DNA of 64,000 nt from Lachnospiraceae bacterium oral taxon 500 (GTDB lineage: Bacteria; Bacillota; Clostridia; Lachnospirales; Vallitaleaceae): positions 1,677,001-1,741,000 of the forward strand of contig CP027241.1 of NCBI GenBank assembly GCA_002999035.1. The letters run 5' to 3'. Position numbers and translations under genes: made by a program. Below, in pieces: positions 47,158 through 55,242 of this stretch. Under the pieces are notes generated by a model. The model saw nothing but the letters and a program-made list of their open reading frames with translations. It ran no database searches and was not told the DNA's origin. Each line of letters opens with the position of its first letter. The first letter of the stretch is position 1.

Positions 47158-48831
47158 TCAAATTGCATAGCTCTTGACATTTGCTCCTATCTGTCTGAAA
47201 TAGGAGATGCTTTCCGTGGGCTGATCGCCCGTTTCTACTCGACCCACAAAGCTATACATGATTTCAATTTTCCGCGTATTTGTTTCCTTGTCCAGCTCGT
47301 GGATTAGGATGCGGTCAATAAATTCATGGACATTCTCGTAAGTCAGTTCTTGAATTGCCGTGTACTTGCGCACAATGGCAACAAATTTTCTTACGTCTAC
47401 GCTGCGCTCGGTAACCTTGTCGATCTCCTGTGACAGCTCTGCAATCCGGCGGGTTAATGTTTCTTTTTCCTCATCATAACCGGAAGTCAGAAACACAAAC
47501 TGCTCGTCCGAAAGTTTCCCCAAAGCGTTATCCTCATATAGCTTGCGGAACAGGATGTTCAACTCGTTCATTCTTACGGTTGCTTTTTCCAGCTCCTTTT
47601 TCTGCCGAGACAATGCCTTTTGCATGGACTTTGCGTTATATTCATTGGCATGCCGGATAAATTCCTTTTCGTGAGTTTTGACATAAGATAATACCCTTTG
47701 CAGGTCGGCAAGGACAAGCTCTTTTAGGACACTCTTGCGAATATAGTGGGTGGTGCAAATTTCGCCTGTCCTGATACGGTTACGGTATTTACCGCAGGTG
47801 TAGGCGTGTTTTCGCTCCGGCGTTCCGGCTCCCTGTTGTAGATACATCTTGTAGCCACAATCTCCGCAAAAGAGAAGCCCAGAAAACAAATCAATCTCAT
47901 TTATTTTGTTTGGTCGGTGTTTTGTAGCAATCCGCTTTTGTGCGAGATCGAAGGTTTCTTCGTCAATCAATGCTTCATGGGTATTTGGGAAAAAATATTG
48001 CTTTTCTTCAGGGTTTTTCTTTGTCTTTTTTGACTTGTATGACACCTTATAGCTCTTTCCCGTGATAGTATGTCCCAGATATTCCTTTCGGGAGAGAATA
48101 TCATACAGCGTCTTATCCGGCCAGTTATAGATGCAAGTCGGATGCGGGCGCGGGTGACGGCATTTCCCTGTACGCCGATAGCGTAGTTCGGCGACGGTCA
48201 GAATTTTGTTTTCTTTCAGCCAATTCTGTATTTCGCAGATACGGTCGCCTCTTATATACATAGCGAAAATTTGTTTTACTACATGTGTCGTTTCAGGATC
48301 GGGCAGGAGATGATTTCGGTTATTTGGATCAGCAATGTATCCGTAAGGTACTTCTCCGTTGACGCGCTCTCCCTTTTGAGCTTTTGCCTGTTTCACGGCA
48401 CGGATTTTCTTTGAGGTATCGCGGGCATAAAATTCGTTAAACCAATTCCGCAAAGGAGTGAACTCGTTGTCCTCTCTTGCAGTATCCACACCATCATTTA
48501 TGGCAATATAGCGTACTTCATATTCCGGGAACACAATCTCAATCAGTTCGCCGGTTTTCAAATAGTTACGCCCCAGACGGGAAAGATCTTTGGTGATGAC
48601 GGTTGACACATTTCCGGCTTCTACCTCTTGTAACATAGCTTGAAGTCCCTTGCGTTCAAAGCTCACTCCGGAAAAACCATCGTCAATGAAAAATCGAGTA
48701 TTGAAAAAATGGTGTTCATCCGCATACTTCTGTAAAATCAATTTTTGATTTTGTATGGATTCACTCTCACCGGTTTGTACATCCTCTTGACTTAATCGAC
48801 AATATAAGGCAGTTATCTTGTCTGCTATCAT
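47158..48831 (-). CDS. Large serine recombinase of element C (TndX-like)
   Basis: A 557-residue large serine recombinase. The resolvase domain has LYCRLSQEDVQTGESES, IDDGFSGVSFERKG and TKDLSRLGRNYLKTG. A recombinase domain, zinc ribbon CGDCGYKMYLQQ, then CGKYRNRIRTGEIC, a coiled coil and a DUF4368-like C-terminus (DIDR-like FIDRILIHELDKETN) follow. This is the TndX/TnpX layout of Tn5397-type elements. AAAGGAGG precedes the ATG. Its stop lies only about 60 bases from the junction with the interrupted recombinase, so this end is the terminus of element C. Confidence 0.92.
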   Translation of the reverse strand: MIADKITALYCRLSQEDVQTGESESIQNQKLILQKYADEHHFFNTRFFIDDGFSGVSFERKGLQAMLQEVEAGNVSTVITKDLSRLGRNYLKTGELIEIVFPEYEVRYIAINDGVDTAREDNEFTPLRNWFNEFYARDTSKKIRAVKQAKAQKGERVNGEVPYGYIADPNNRNHLLPDPETTHVVKQIFAMYIRGDRICEIQNWLKENKILTVAELRYRRTGKCRHPRPHPTCIYNWPDKTLYDILSRKEYLGHTITGKSYKVSYKSKKTKKNPEEKQYFFPNTHEALIDEETFDLAQKRIATKHRPNKINEIDLFSGLLFCGDCGYKMYLQQGAGTPERKHAYTCGKYRNRIRTGEICTTHYIRKSVLKELVLADLQRVLSYVKTHEKEFIRHANEYNAKSMQKALSRQKKELEKATVRMNELNILFRKLYEDNALGKLSDEQFVFLTSGYDEEKETLTRRIAELSQEIDKVTERSVDVRKFVAIVRKYTAIQELTYENVHEFIDRILIHELDKETNTRKIEIMYSFVGRVETGDQPTESISYFRQIGANVKSYAI

Positions 48832-48882
48832 AAAGTAGCCTCCTTTCTATCAGCAGACAAGCATGGTATGTGTACTAATAAT

Positions 48883-48888
48883 ATTATA
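48883..48888 (-). promoter_or_regulatory. Extended -10 box of the element C recombinase
   Basis: On the minus strand TTATGGTATAATATT gives an extended -10 box (TGGTATAAT), about 50 bases before the start codon. No convincing -35 box. Confidence 0.45.
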
Positions 48889-48921
48889 CCATAAACCGCT
48901 GCTTATATCATGGCTTAAATA

Positions 48922-49092
48922 TTAAAGAACACCCTGATTTCGGGCGTTCTCTTCAATATCTTTTCGGATCAGCTTTTCAATTTTTTTATCAAGGTTGTCC
49001 GTTGCTTTATCGCTGAACGACGAACATATAATGTAGGTCGTCTTGCCTATCTTATGCTCCGTCTTTGTGACGGCAAGTTTCTTTTCATTCAA
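48922..49092 (-). CDS. tnpW: TnpW-like small protein
   Basis: A 56-residue protein containing KIGKTTYIICSSFSDKATDN, then LDKKIEKLIRKDIE, the pattern of TnpW-family proteins of Tn4451-type elements. I use the TTG at 49092 because AAAGGGG lies eight bases upstream; an in-frame ATG at 49110 has none. It lies between the noncoding region and the recombinase, the place of an excisionase in Tn916, but a role in directionality is only inferred. Confidence 0.68.
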   Translation of the reverse strand: MNEKKLAVTKTEHKIGKTTYIICSSFSDKATDNLDKKIEKLIRKDIEENARNQGVL

Positions 49093-49147
49093 AAGATCAA
49101 CCCCTTTCATCTGATGTTAAATCAGTCTCTGAATAATGGTTTGTCCA

Positions 49148-49207
49148 TTATTCAGAGTTAATTGATAAAATGGGCTTTAATCGGATGGCTATAAGCATTA
49201 GCCTCAC
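49148..49207 (-). CDS. Short leader ORF at the 3' end of noncoding copy 3
   Basis: A 19-codon ORF from GTG (VRLMLIAIRLKPIL...). Its context AGGGGTGAAATTCCC before the GTG matches GGAGGTGAAATTCCT before the MLSAKTP peptides, which is why I list it. The peptide sequence itself is unrelated. Confidence 0.45.
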   Translation of the reverse strand: MRLMLIAIRLKPILSINSE

Positions 49208-49486
49208 GGGAATTTCACCCCTGCATGGTTCTCATCCAGCCCTACCCATTGCCTGCGACGCTTTGAACGCTCGGACTGTGGCTGTAGGGGAGTATCATTA
49301 TGTATTTTGTGCCGTCATGGCTTGCAAGGTGCTACGCTTGCTTTACGGTAGAATATTTCTCGCTCGGCTTCCGTGTAGGGAAGCGTCATGGCGTATTCTC
49401 CGTACAGCTAAGGCACAAAAGGAAAGTGTCCGGTTTGCCCTATGATACGCCGCCGTTATCTTACGGGTATATTTGTCAAAGTACAG
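49160..49486 (-). ncRNA. Divergent structured noncoding region, copy 3
   Basis: Read on the minus strand, the region begins with TGTACTTTGACAAATATACC (BoxA-like as in copies 1 and 2). It contains GAGCGAGAAAT (compare GAGCGACAAAT), ATAATGATACTCCCCTACAG (compare GATAATGATACATCTACAG), and GGTGAAATTCCCGTG at its 3' end. It has the same place between regulators and the TnpW/recombinase genes. Apart from these blocks the sequence is different and more GC-rich. Confidence 0.5.
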
Positions 49487-49541
49487 GCGGCAGCTTCTTT
49501 CTGCCTTGTCTGCGGAAAGGGGAAGGCAGACAGCTGCATTC

Positions 49542-49793
49542 TTAAATCTTAAAAATCAGGACAGCCTGCATGAGCTTTGAGCGAAGGCGATCCCGCATAT
49601 CCTCATCTATGCCGTAATAGGTATTTCCCCGTTCATCACGGAGCTTTCTCATAGAAAGGTGTGCGATATAGCCTGCGTAGTGCTGGCAGACAATATTCAT
49701 TGCCTGCGGCTCTCCTTTGGTTGCGGCTATGATTACCGGATAAGGTAACAGGCCGCGTTCATCGTTTCCTGTTTTACCAGTCGTGGTAGTCAT
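49542..49793 (-). CDS. Helix-turn-helix protein like Tn916 Orf8
   Basis: An 83-residue protein (LPYPVIIAATKGEPQAMNIV, then CQHYAGYIAHLSMRKLRDERG, then MRDRLRSKLMQAVLIF). This is the helix-turn-helix protein found next to the sigma-like Orf7 in Tn916 and Tn5397. Its start overlaps the sigma-like gene by 20 bases. It probably acts with Orf7 in activating excision and transfer. Confidence 0.78.
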   Translation of the reverse strand: MTTTTGKTGNDERGLLPYPVIIAATKGEPQAMNIVCQHYAGYIAHLSMRKLRDERGNTYYGIDEDMRDRLRSKLMQAVLIFKI

Positions 49794-50217
49794 AAGCGTG
49801 TTCCTCCAAATAGCGTTTTAACAGCTCAAATGAGCTGGTTCTCCGATACTGCACTGTGCTTCTTGGAATCTGATAGAGCGCTGCTATTTCCGCATCACTC
49901 ATATCAAAGAAGTAGTAGAGCAGGACGGCTCTTCTTTTTTCTTCCGGCAAGCTGTGGATTGCATCAGCGATAAGCTTTGCACTCAATTCTTTTCCGCCTG
50001 CAAAAAAGGTCTGTTCTTCTTTATCTTCTGCAAAGAAATCTTCACAGGTATAAAGCTGATTTTCCTCTTTCGGTGTCAGGTCGGAAAAGTTAATTTCGTT
50101 TGCCTGCCGCTTTCTAAGCTCTTTATGGGCATTGATACTTTCGTTCTTCAATGTCCGCTTGCAGAAGCCGTTAAATGCGCAGCGTATCTGCCATTCGGTT
50201 CTTTCAGGTTCATCCAT
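49774..50217 (-). CDS. Sigma-70-like regulator, Tn916 Orf7 type
   Basis: A 147-residue sigma-like factor. Region 2-like sequence opens the protein (WQIRCAFNGFCKRTLKNES) and region 4 closes it (IHSLPEEKRRAVLLYYFFD, then MSDAEIAALYQIPRSTVQYRR). The ATG at 50217 has AGGAGGTG six bases upstream. In Tn916 the homologous gene drives excision and transfer functions. It is separated from the cargo genes upstream by a leader and terminator. Confidence 0.82.
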   Translation of the reverse strand: MDEPERTEWQIRCAFNGFCKRTLKNESINAHKELRKRQANEINFSDLTPKEENQLYTCEDFFAEDKEEQTFFAGGKELSAKLIADAIHSLPEEKRRAVLLYYFFDMSDAEIAALYQIPRSTVQYRRTSSFELLKRYLEEHAYDYHDW

Positions 50218-50343
50218 GGTATTCACCTCCTTTCGCAGCCGCGAAAGCGGGTAGAATTTCCCCTTTCGTAAACCCTCAACAACGCAGAGCCCAAAACTGC
50301 CAAAGAAAAGCGAATATTTTTAGAAAAGAGTTTTTGCGAATGC

Positions 50344-50375
50344 AAAAAATCCCGACTGCACAGGGCAGCCGGGAT
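50344..50375 (-). terminator. Terminator/attenuator ahead of the Orf7-like gene
   Basis: On the minus strand ATCCCG...CGGGAT (inner CTGC/GCAG) is followed by six T residues. It lies just after a 25-codon leader ORF and before the sigma-like gene. Confidence 0.75.
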
Positions 50376-50415
50376 CGGACATGAAAAGATAGCTATATGG
50401 ATATGATTCAACAGG

Positions 50416-50493
50416 TTATCTGTAAAGACACGGAAACCCGGAAATAGAATATATCCCTTTTAACAAGATTTTAAGATAACGAAGAATGAACAC
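50416..50493 (-). CDS. 25-codon leader ORF before the attenuator
   Basis: Starts at GTG 50493 with AGGAGG seven bases upstream and reads (M)FILRYLKILLKGIYSISG, ending FPCLYR. It stops 41 bases before the terminator hairpin. The arrangement recalls translation-controlled attenuation leaders in Tn916-like elements. It is probably regulatory. Confidence 0.5.
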   Translation of the reverse strand: MFILRYLKILLKGIYSISGFPCLYR

Positions 50494-50561
50494 GGCGATA
50501 CCTCCTTTGATACCGCCGCTTTTCGTAAGCTATGATTGAGTTTAAACTTCCGCTCCTTTAT

Positions 50562-50615
50562 TCATAAGATTAAAACGGCGGCCTTATACAACTCGTATAT
50601 TGCATTTCTTTGCAT
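50562..50615 (-). CDS. Small ORF upstream of the leader peptide
   Basis: A 17-codon ORF (MQRNAIYELYKAAVLIL) with AAGGAGAG eight bases before its ATG. It may be part of the same leader system; the rest of 50494-50657 shows nothing else. Confidence 0.3.
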   Translation of the reverse strand: MQRNAIYELYKAAVLIL

Positions 50616-50657
50616 AAGAGACTCTCTCCTTTGTAAAATAAGCCGGTAATTACAGCT

Positions 50658-52148
50658 TCATAAAGTGAAAAATCTTCGTAATCTTTTTCTGCTTATGCTG
50701 TTCCAGCCATCACTCCATAACACCCTTCCGTTTTCAATAAATACAAAGTAATTGCAGCACTCCACAATCAATTCGGGATCATGTGTGATTATAAAAATTG
50801 TTTTCCCTGTCAGGCTCAATTTTTGCAGATTCTCTGCCACATTTTTCATATGGCGATAATCTAATCCGCTTGTAGGCTCGTCAAAGATAATGACCTGTTT
50901 ATCGGACGCAATCGCACCGGCAATCGCTACTCGCTGTTTCTGCCCGCCAGACAATGACATAGGATGGGCATCTCTAAATTCTGAAATATGCAGACTTTCC
51001 ATAATGCTTTCTGCCTCATGCACCGCTTTTTCTTCGTCCGAATTATCCAGACTAAGCAAGATTTCATCCATTACGCTTTCCGTAAAAAGCTGGTGGTTTA
51101 CATCCTGCATAACCATATAGCAGGTCTTGATTCTCTGATTTGCCATATAAGTTTTTCCATCCATACTCATACAGCCTTTTGCGCTTTGGAGCAATCCGCA
51201 TAGATTGTGAGCAAATGTCGTTTTTCCGGCTCCATTGTTGCCGACTACTCCAACCACTGAACCTTGCGGAATCATCAAATCTGATATATCAAGCACCTTT
51301 CGCTTTTTCTTCTTCCCGCTGGAAGCGCTTTTATAAGAGGCTTCAAAGTCCCTGATATATAGCTGCCTTGTCGCACACACCGCGCTCTGCATTTTGCTAA
51401 AATCTTCGGACTGTAAAGCTCTAAGGCCCAGCACGTGCAATTCATCCGTAGATTTCTTTTTGAAGTCAGAAATGGAAAGATTTTCTTTTATTTGCCCGTC
51501 CTGCATATACAGAACACGATCTGCAATATCCATCAGGTAATACAGACGGTGTTCTGCAATCACAATCGTTTTTCCTTGTGCTTTCCATTCCCGCAATACA
51601 TTTTTTAATTCTCTGATTGATTTAATATCCAAATTGGAAGATGGCTCGTCCAATACAAATATATCCGGCTCCATTGCGGAAATGGACGCACAGGCAATTT
51701 TTTGTTTTTCACCGCCAGATAATGCAAACAGACTCCGGTTCAACAAATCTTTAATTTTTAATACACCTACGGTTTTTTCTATCCGCAAATTGATTTCATC
51801 TGCGTCTATTGCTAAATTCTCGCATCCAAAGGCAATTTCACTGGTGGTATCCACCGTAAAAAACTGTGTTCTTGGATTCTGAAAGACGGAACCAACCACA
51901 CCGGACAAAGCATAAAGAGATACATTTTTTACATCTATCCCTTTCACAATCGTCTGCCCGGTAAGCGTTCCCTCATAATAATGTGGGATTAAACCATTGA
52001 TTAAACGTGTGAGCGTTGTCTTTCCGCAGCCGGATTCTCCGCAGATCAAAACAACCTCGCCGTCATGGATTGTCAAATTTATATTTTCGATTTTTCCTTT
52101 GGAATTGCCTTGCTCATACTGAAAGGACACATCCTTAAACTCTATCAT
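50658..52148 (-). CDS. ECF-type transporter, fused double ATPase
   Basis: A 496-residue protein with two ABC ATPase domains in one chain. Domain 1 has Walker A GESGCGKTT (about 36), signature LSGGEKQK and Walker B IFVLDEPSSNLD. Domain 2 has GNNGAGKTT (about 305), LSGGQKQRVAIAG and VIIFDEPTSGLD. Fused pairs energise energy-coupling factor importers. ATG 52148 has GGAGGG six bases upstream. It overlaps the T-component gene by four bases, giving an S-T-A operon. Confidence 0.88.
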   Translation of the reverse strand: MIEFKDVSFQYEQGNSKGKIENINLTIHDGEVVLICGESGCGKTTLTRLINGLIPHYYEGTLTGQTIVKGIDVKNVSLYALSGVVGSVFQNPRTQFFTVDTTSEIAFGCENLAIDADEINLRIEKTVGVLKIKDLLNRSLFALSGGEKQKIACASISAMEPDIFVLDEPSSNLDIKSIRELKNVLREWKAQGKTIVIAEHRLYYLMDIADRVLYMQDGQIKENLSISDFKKKSTDELHVLGLRALQSEDFSKMQSAVCATRQLYIRDFEASYKSASSGKKKKRKVLDISDLMIPQGSVVGVVGNNGAGKTTFAHNLCGLLQSAKGCMSMDGKTYMANQRIKTCYMVMQDVNHQLFTESVMDEILLSLDNSDEEKAVHEAESIMESLHISEFRDAHPMSLSGGQKQRVAIAGAIASDKQVIIFDEPTSGLDYRHMKNVAENLQKLSLTGKTIFIITHDPELIVECCNYFVFIENGRVLWSDGWNSISRKRLRRFFTL

Positions 52149-52888
52149 TTCAGCCCTCCTGAAAAAAGCAGGAACACCAACAGGGCGACAGTAACAATGA
52201 ACATAAGCGCAAAATCTTTCCAATGGAAACCGATTTTGCAAATGCTTGTACGCTTTTTACCGTTTCCTAATCCCCTTGTCAAAGCTGCCGCAGACAGGTC
52301 ATTCCCTATTGTTACTACGGACATCATAAGGGGAACAATTCGATATTCTAATACTGCTTGTGGATTCTTGAAGAAATTTTTCCCTGTAATTCCTCTCATA
52401 CGCATAGCGTTTTCAATAGATTCCGCTTCTTCGGAAATTGTAGGAAAGAACCGGAACATAACAGAAAACGGAATAATAAATGCTTCTGGTATGTGCATAC
52501 GCTGCATGGCAAGAACAAATTCACTAACCTTTGTAGTCGAAAGAAGATAGTAGCCCATCATGGCGCTGGGAAACCATCTTGTTCCGAATTGAGCCAGCAG
52601 CGATATTATAATTGTCCCTATCAGTCCCATATACGGAACAAGAAACACGTTTACCGTCCATGAAACAACAAAAACAATCAGATAGATGATGGCAACCTTT
52701 TTCCTCCTGCCCGAAAGCAGGAGGAAGAAGGGTACTAATGCCAGAACCGGCTTTAACCAGAAACTAATACCGTCCGTCTTTCCATCAATCATTACAATAC
52801 TGAATATTACCAGCATATATAGCTTTGTTCTTGGGTCAAGCCATAAACGCCGCTCCGAATCAACTGACAGTAATAACTCTGGTTTCAT
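52145..52888 (-). CDS. ECF transporter transmembrane (T) component
   Basis: A 247-residue membrane protein with about six helices. The EcfT coupling region is LQRMHIPEAFIIPFSVMFRFFPTI followed by the AMRMRGI motif (the ARG-type coupling helix that contacts the ATPases). It starts WLDPRTKLYML as in CbiQ/EcfT proteins. It would link the substrate-binding protein to the fused ATPase. It overlaps both neighbours by one to four bases. Confidence 0.85.
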   Translation of the reverse strand: MKPELLLSVDSERRLWLDPRTKLYMLVIFSIVMIDGKTDGISFWLKPVLALVPFFLLLSGRRKKVAIIYLIVFVVSWTVNVFLVPYMGLIGTIIISLLAQFGTRWFPSAMMGYYLLSTTKVSEFVLAMQRMHIPEAFIIPFSVMFRFFPTISEEAESIENAMRMRGITGKNFFKNPQAVLEYRIVPLMMSVVTIGNDLSAAALTRGLGNGKKRTSICKIGFHWKDFALMFIVTVALLVFLLFSGGLK

Positions 52889-53475
52889 TAAACAATGCCC
52901 GCCTTTACAAAATGCTTCTTTAAAATGGCCTTGCCTAAATAAGCTCCGATCAATCCGCCAACGATACCTAAAACAATAACCACCGGCAGCATCCAGTTGG
53001 CGGTAAGGCCCATCACCGCATTGATGTATTCATCTGTACCTCCTTTGTTTTTGTACGCTTCAAAGAAAGTATCTCTCATAATCCACATAGGCAGCATGGA
53101 GCCGATTACCCATTCAGTAAACACACAATATCCCAACACAGTATGCTTCCAGCTTTTATATTCGCCAGCCTTGAACAGCAGATCAGCCAGAAAGCCGAAC
53201 ACGATTCCGAATGGAATTGAAATCCAGCTTTGTCCCATCAAAAAGCAGAGAACACTCACCAGCGTACCCATAATGGTAACAGCGCCGAATTTCCCGGTCT
53301 TTGTCAGAAACAGCATGAGCGGGATGCCGCCCAGTATTCCCAACACCAGCGGGATAATGACTGCAAAGATCGGGATGTAGCCCAGCATACCCGCGATGAA
53401 GAACATCACAAAGTAGATAACAGTAAAGATACCGATGTTGATAAAATCTTTCGCGTTCAATTTTTTCTTGTCCAT
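52888..53475 (-). CDS. ECF transporter substrate-binding (S) component, MptD/Trep_Strep family
   Basis: A 195-residue membrane protein with five or six helices (DFINIGIFTVIYFVMFFI, then GGIPLMLFLTKTGKFGAVTI, then GMLGYIPI). It looks like the MptD (Trep_Strep) family of S components. The substrate is not established; neighbouring exporter genes do not define it. First gene of the importer set, behind the ABC exporter genes. Confidence 0.78.
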   Translation of the reverse strand: MDKKKLNAKDFINIGIFTVIYFVMFFIAGMLGYIPIFAVIIPLVLGILGGIPLMLFLTKTGKFGAVTIMGTLVSVLCFLMGQSWISIPFGIVFGFLADLLFKAGEYKSWKHTVLGYCVFTEWVIGSMLPMWIMRDTFFEAYKNKGGTDEYINAVMGLTANWMLPVVIVLGIVGGLIGAYLGKAILKKHFVKAGIV

Positions 53476-53493
53476 TGTAGGAACTCCTTTCTT

Positions 53494-55242
53494 TTATGCA
53501 AGGCTGTCAGCCTTGATTTTCCAACCGATGGCTTTTTCTCTCATTCCAACAAAATCCGCATAAATACCAGCTTGTTTAATAAGCTCGTCATGCGTACCTT
53601 GTTGAGAGATTTCGCCCCGGTTGATAACGATGATTTGATCCGCATTTTTTACGGTTTTCAACCGATGAGCAATCATAATGATCGTCTTTCCCCGTGTCAA
53701 TGCTTCAATCGCTTTCTGAAGCTCTGCCTCGTTTTCAGGATCGACATTTGCCGTGGCTTCGTCAAGAATAATGATGGGAGCATCTTTCATAATTGCCCTT
53801 GCAATAGAAATTCTTTGTTTTTCGCCGCCGGAAATGGTTGCGCCGCTTTCTCCAATCACAGTCTGGTAGTCCTCCGACAATGCTGAGATAAAGTCGTGGC
53901 ACCTTGCAGCCTTTGCCGCCTTTACCACATCTTCATGGGTGGCATTAGGGGAGCCGAATTTGATATTGTTCTCAATCGTGTCCGGGAATAGATACACATT
54001 CTGAAATACCATGCTGATATTTTTCATCAGGCTGTCCAGCTTGTAATCTTTGACATCAATACCGCCGATACGGACACTTCCGCTGTCAACATCCCAAAAA
54101 CGTGCAATCAGATTTACCAGCGTGGTTTTTCCAGAGCCGGACGGACCGACAATCGCTGTCGTGGTTCCTTGTGGAATCGTGAGAGATATATGGTCGATCA
54201 CTTTTTTATCTCCGTAGGAGAAACTCACATCCTGCATTTCAATATCTAACCGGGCGGGGGACTGCTCCTTACCGTCAATGTCAATCTGAGGACTTTGATT
54301 GATTTCCTCTACACGGTCAATAGAGGCGTCGATCATGGAAAGCATAAAGAACATTTCTCCCGCGCTTTCCAACTGGCTATATACCATAAATGCCGACACT
54401 AAGATTATCAGGCAATACGTTAATTCCAGCGTACCATTTATAAAAAGCGCGATAGAACAGAAAACGGCGGCGGCACTGGCAATCCGAAGGACAACCTGCT
54501 CGGCAGCTATATAGGGAATCCTTTGCCTTTCAATAAGCTGGTTCTTCTTCTGTGTTTCATCAATGGATTTTTCCAGTGTAGTATTTGACTGCTTTGCCAT
54601 GTGAAACGCCCGCACAACGCCCATTCCCTGTATGTATTCCAGTACGGCATCCATAAATTCCGTTTGCGCCTCTAACCGTTTGGGGGATAATCTTTTTGAG
54701 CAGCGCAGGAGCATTGTGTTGATTACCATAAACAAAATCACGCCAGCCAAAAAGATCAAACTGATCTTCCAGCTAAAGTAGCACATGGCGACAGAAAAGA
54801 TACTGGCGTGGATTACACCTACCAAAGTTCGCACGATGATAGCAAAGGACATACTTTCAAGGTCGCTCATGGTCGCTGTTGAAACGGATGTGAGATTGCC
54901 CAGACTATGGCTGTTGAAATAGCCCATCGGCATATATTTCATGCGGTTGCCAATTTGAATCCTCTTGTCCTCACACATTCGGTAGCTACCTTCGCCTTCC
55001 TTGCCATGCGCCAGATACCAGAAAATAATGGTGCCGATCACACTGACTAACATAATGCCAAAGGCAAACAGAGCGGTCTGTGCGGTAATATTGTCACGAA
55101 CCAGTCCATCCAAAACTACCAGAAGGGCGGCAAATTGCAGAGCTTCTAAAATGCAACGTATGATTTCATAAAAGAGTCCCAAATACCAATTCCGGCTCTG
55201 GCGGCCTGCAAATTCAAAGAATTTCCGAAAAGAACGTATCAT
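53494..55242 (-). CDS. ABC exporter subunit B (permease-ATPase)
   Basis: A 582-residue half-transporter. Six helices (about 20-300) precede an ATPase with GPSGSGKTT, signature TISGGEKQRISIARAIM, Walker B IIILDEATANVD and IAHRLK. The ATG at 55242 has GGAGGTG seven bases upstream. It overlaps subunit A by four bases. Heterodimeric exporters next to TetR genes usually expel drugs or peptides. Confidence 0.88.
   Translation of the reverse strand: MIRSFRKFFEFAGRQSRNWYLGLFYEIIRCILEALQFAALLVVLDGLVRDNITAQTALFAFGIMLVSVIGTIIFWYLAHGKEGEGSYRMCEDKRIQIGNRMKYMPMGYFNSHSLGNLTSVSTATMSDLESMSFAIIVRTLVGVIHASIFSVAMCYFSWKISLIFLAGVILFMVINTMLLRCSKRLSPKRLEAQTEFMDAVLEYIQGMGVVRAFHMAKQSNTTLEKSIDETQKKNQLIERQRIPYIAAEQVVLRIASAAAVFCSIALFINGTLELTYCLIILVSAFMVYSQLESAGEMFFMLSMIDASIDRVEEINQSPQIDIDGKEQSPARLDIEMQDVSFSYGDKKVIDHISLTIPQGTTTAIVGPSGSGKTTLVNLIARFWDVDSGSVRIGGIDVKDYKLDSLMKNISMVFQNVYLFPDTIENNIKFGSPNATHEDVVKAAKAARCHDFISALSEDYQTVIGESGATISGGEKQRISIARAIMKDAPIIILDEATANVDPENEAELQKAIEALTRGKTIIMIAHRLKTVKNADQIIVINRGEISQQGTHDELIKQAGIYADFVGMREKAIGWKIKADSLA

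Noticed and set aside
47101-47307. 117-residue ORF spanning the element C junction
   Set aside because: It joins a shifted frame of the cut recombinase to antisense of the other one; a junction artefact.
49148-49486. Group II intron or rRNA-like RNA
   Set aside because: No domain V signature, no reverse transcriptase and no rRNA homology seen; the blocks match the other two noncoding copies instead.
53230-53886. 218-residue plus-strand ORF over the transporter genes
   Set aside because: Antisense to clearly real S-component and ABC genes; composition is that of a mirror frame.
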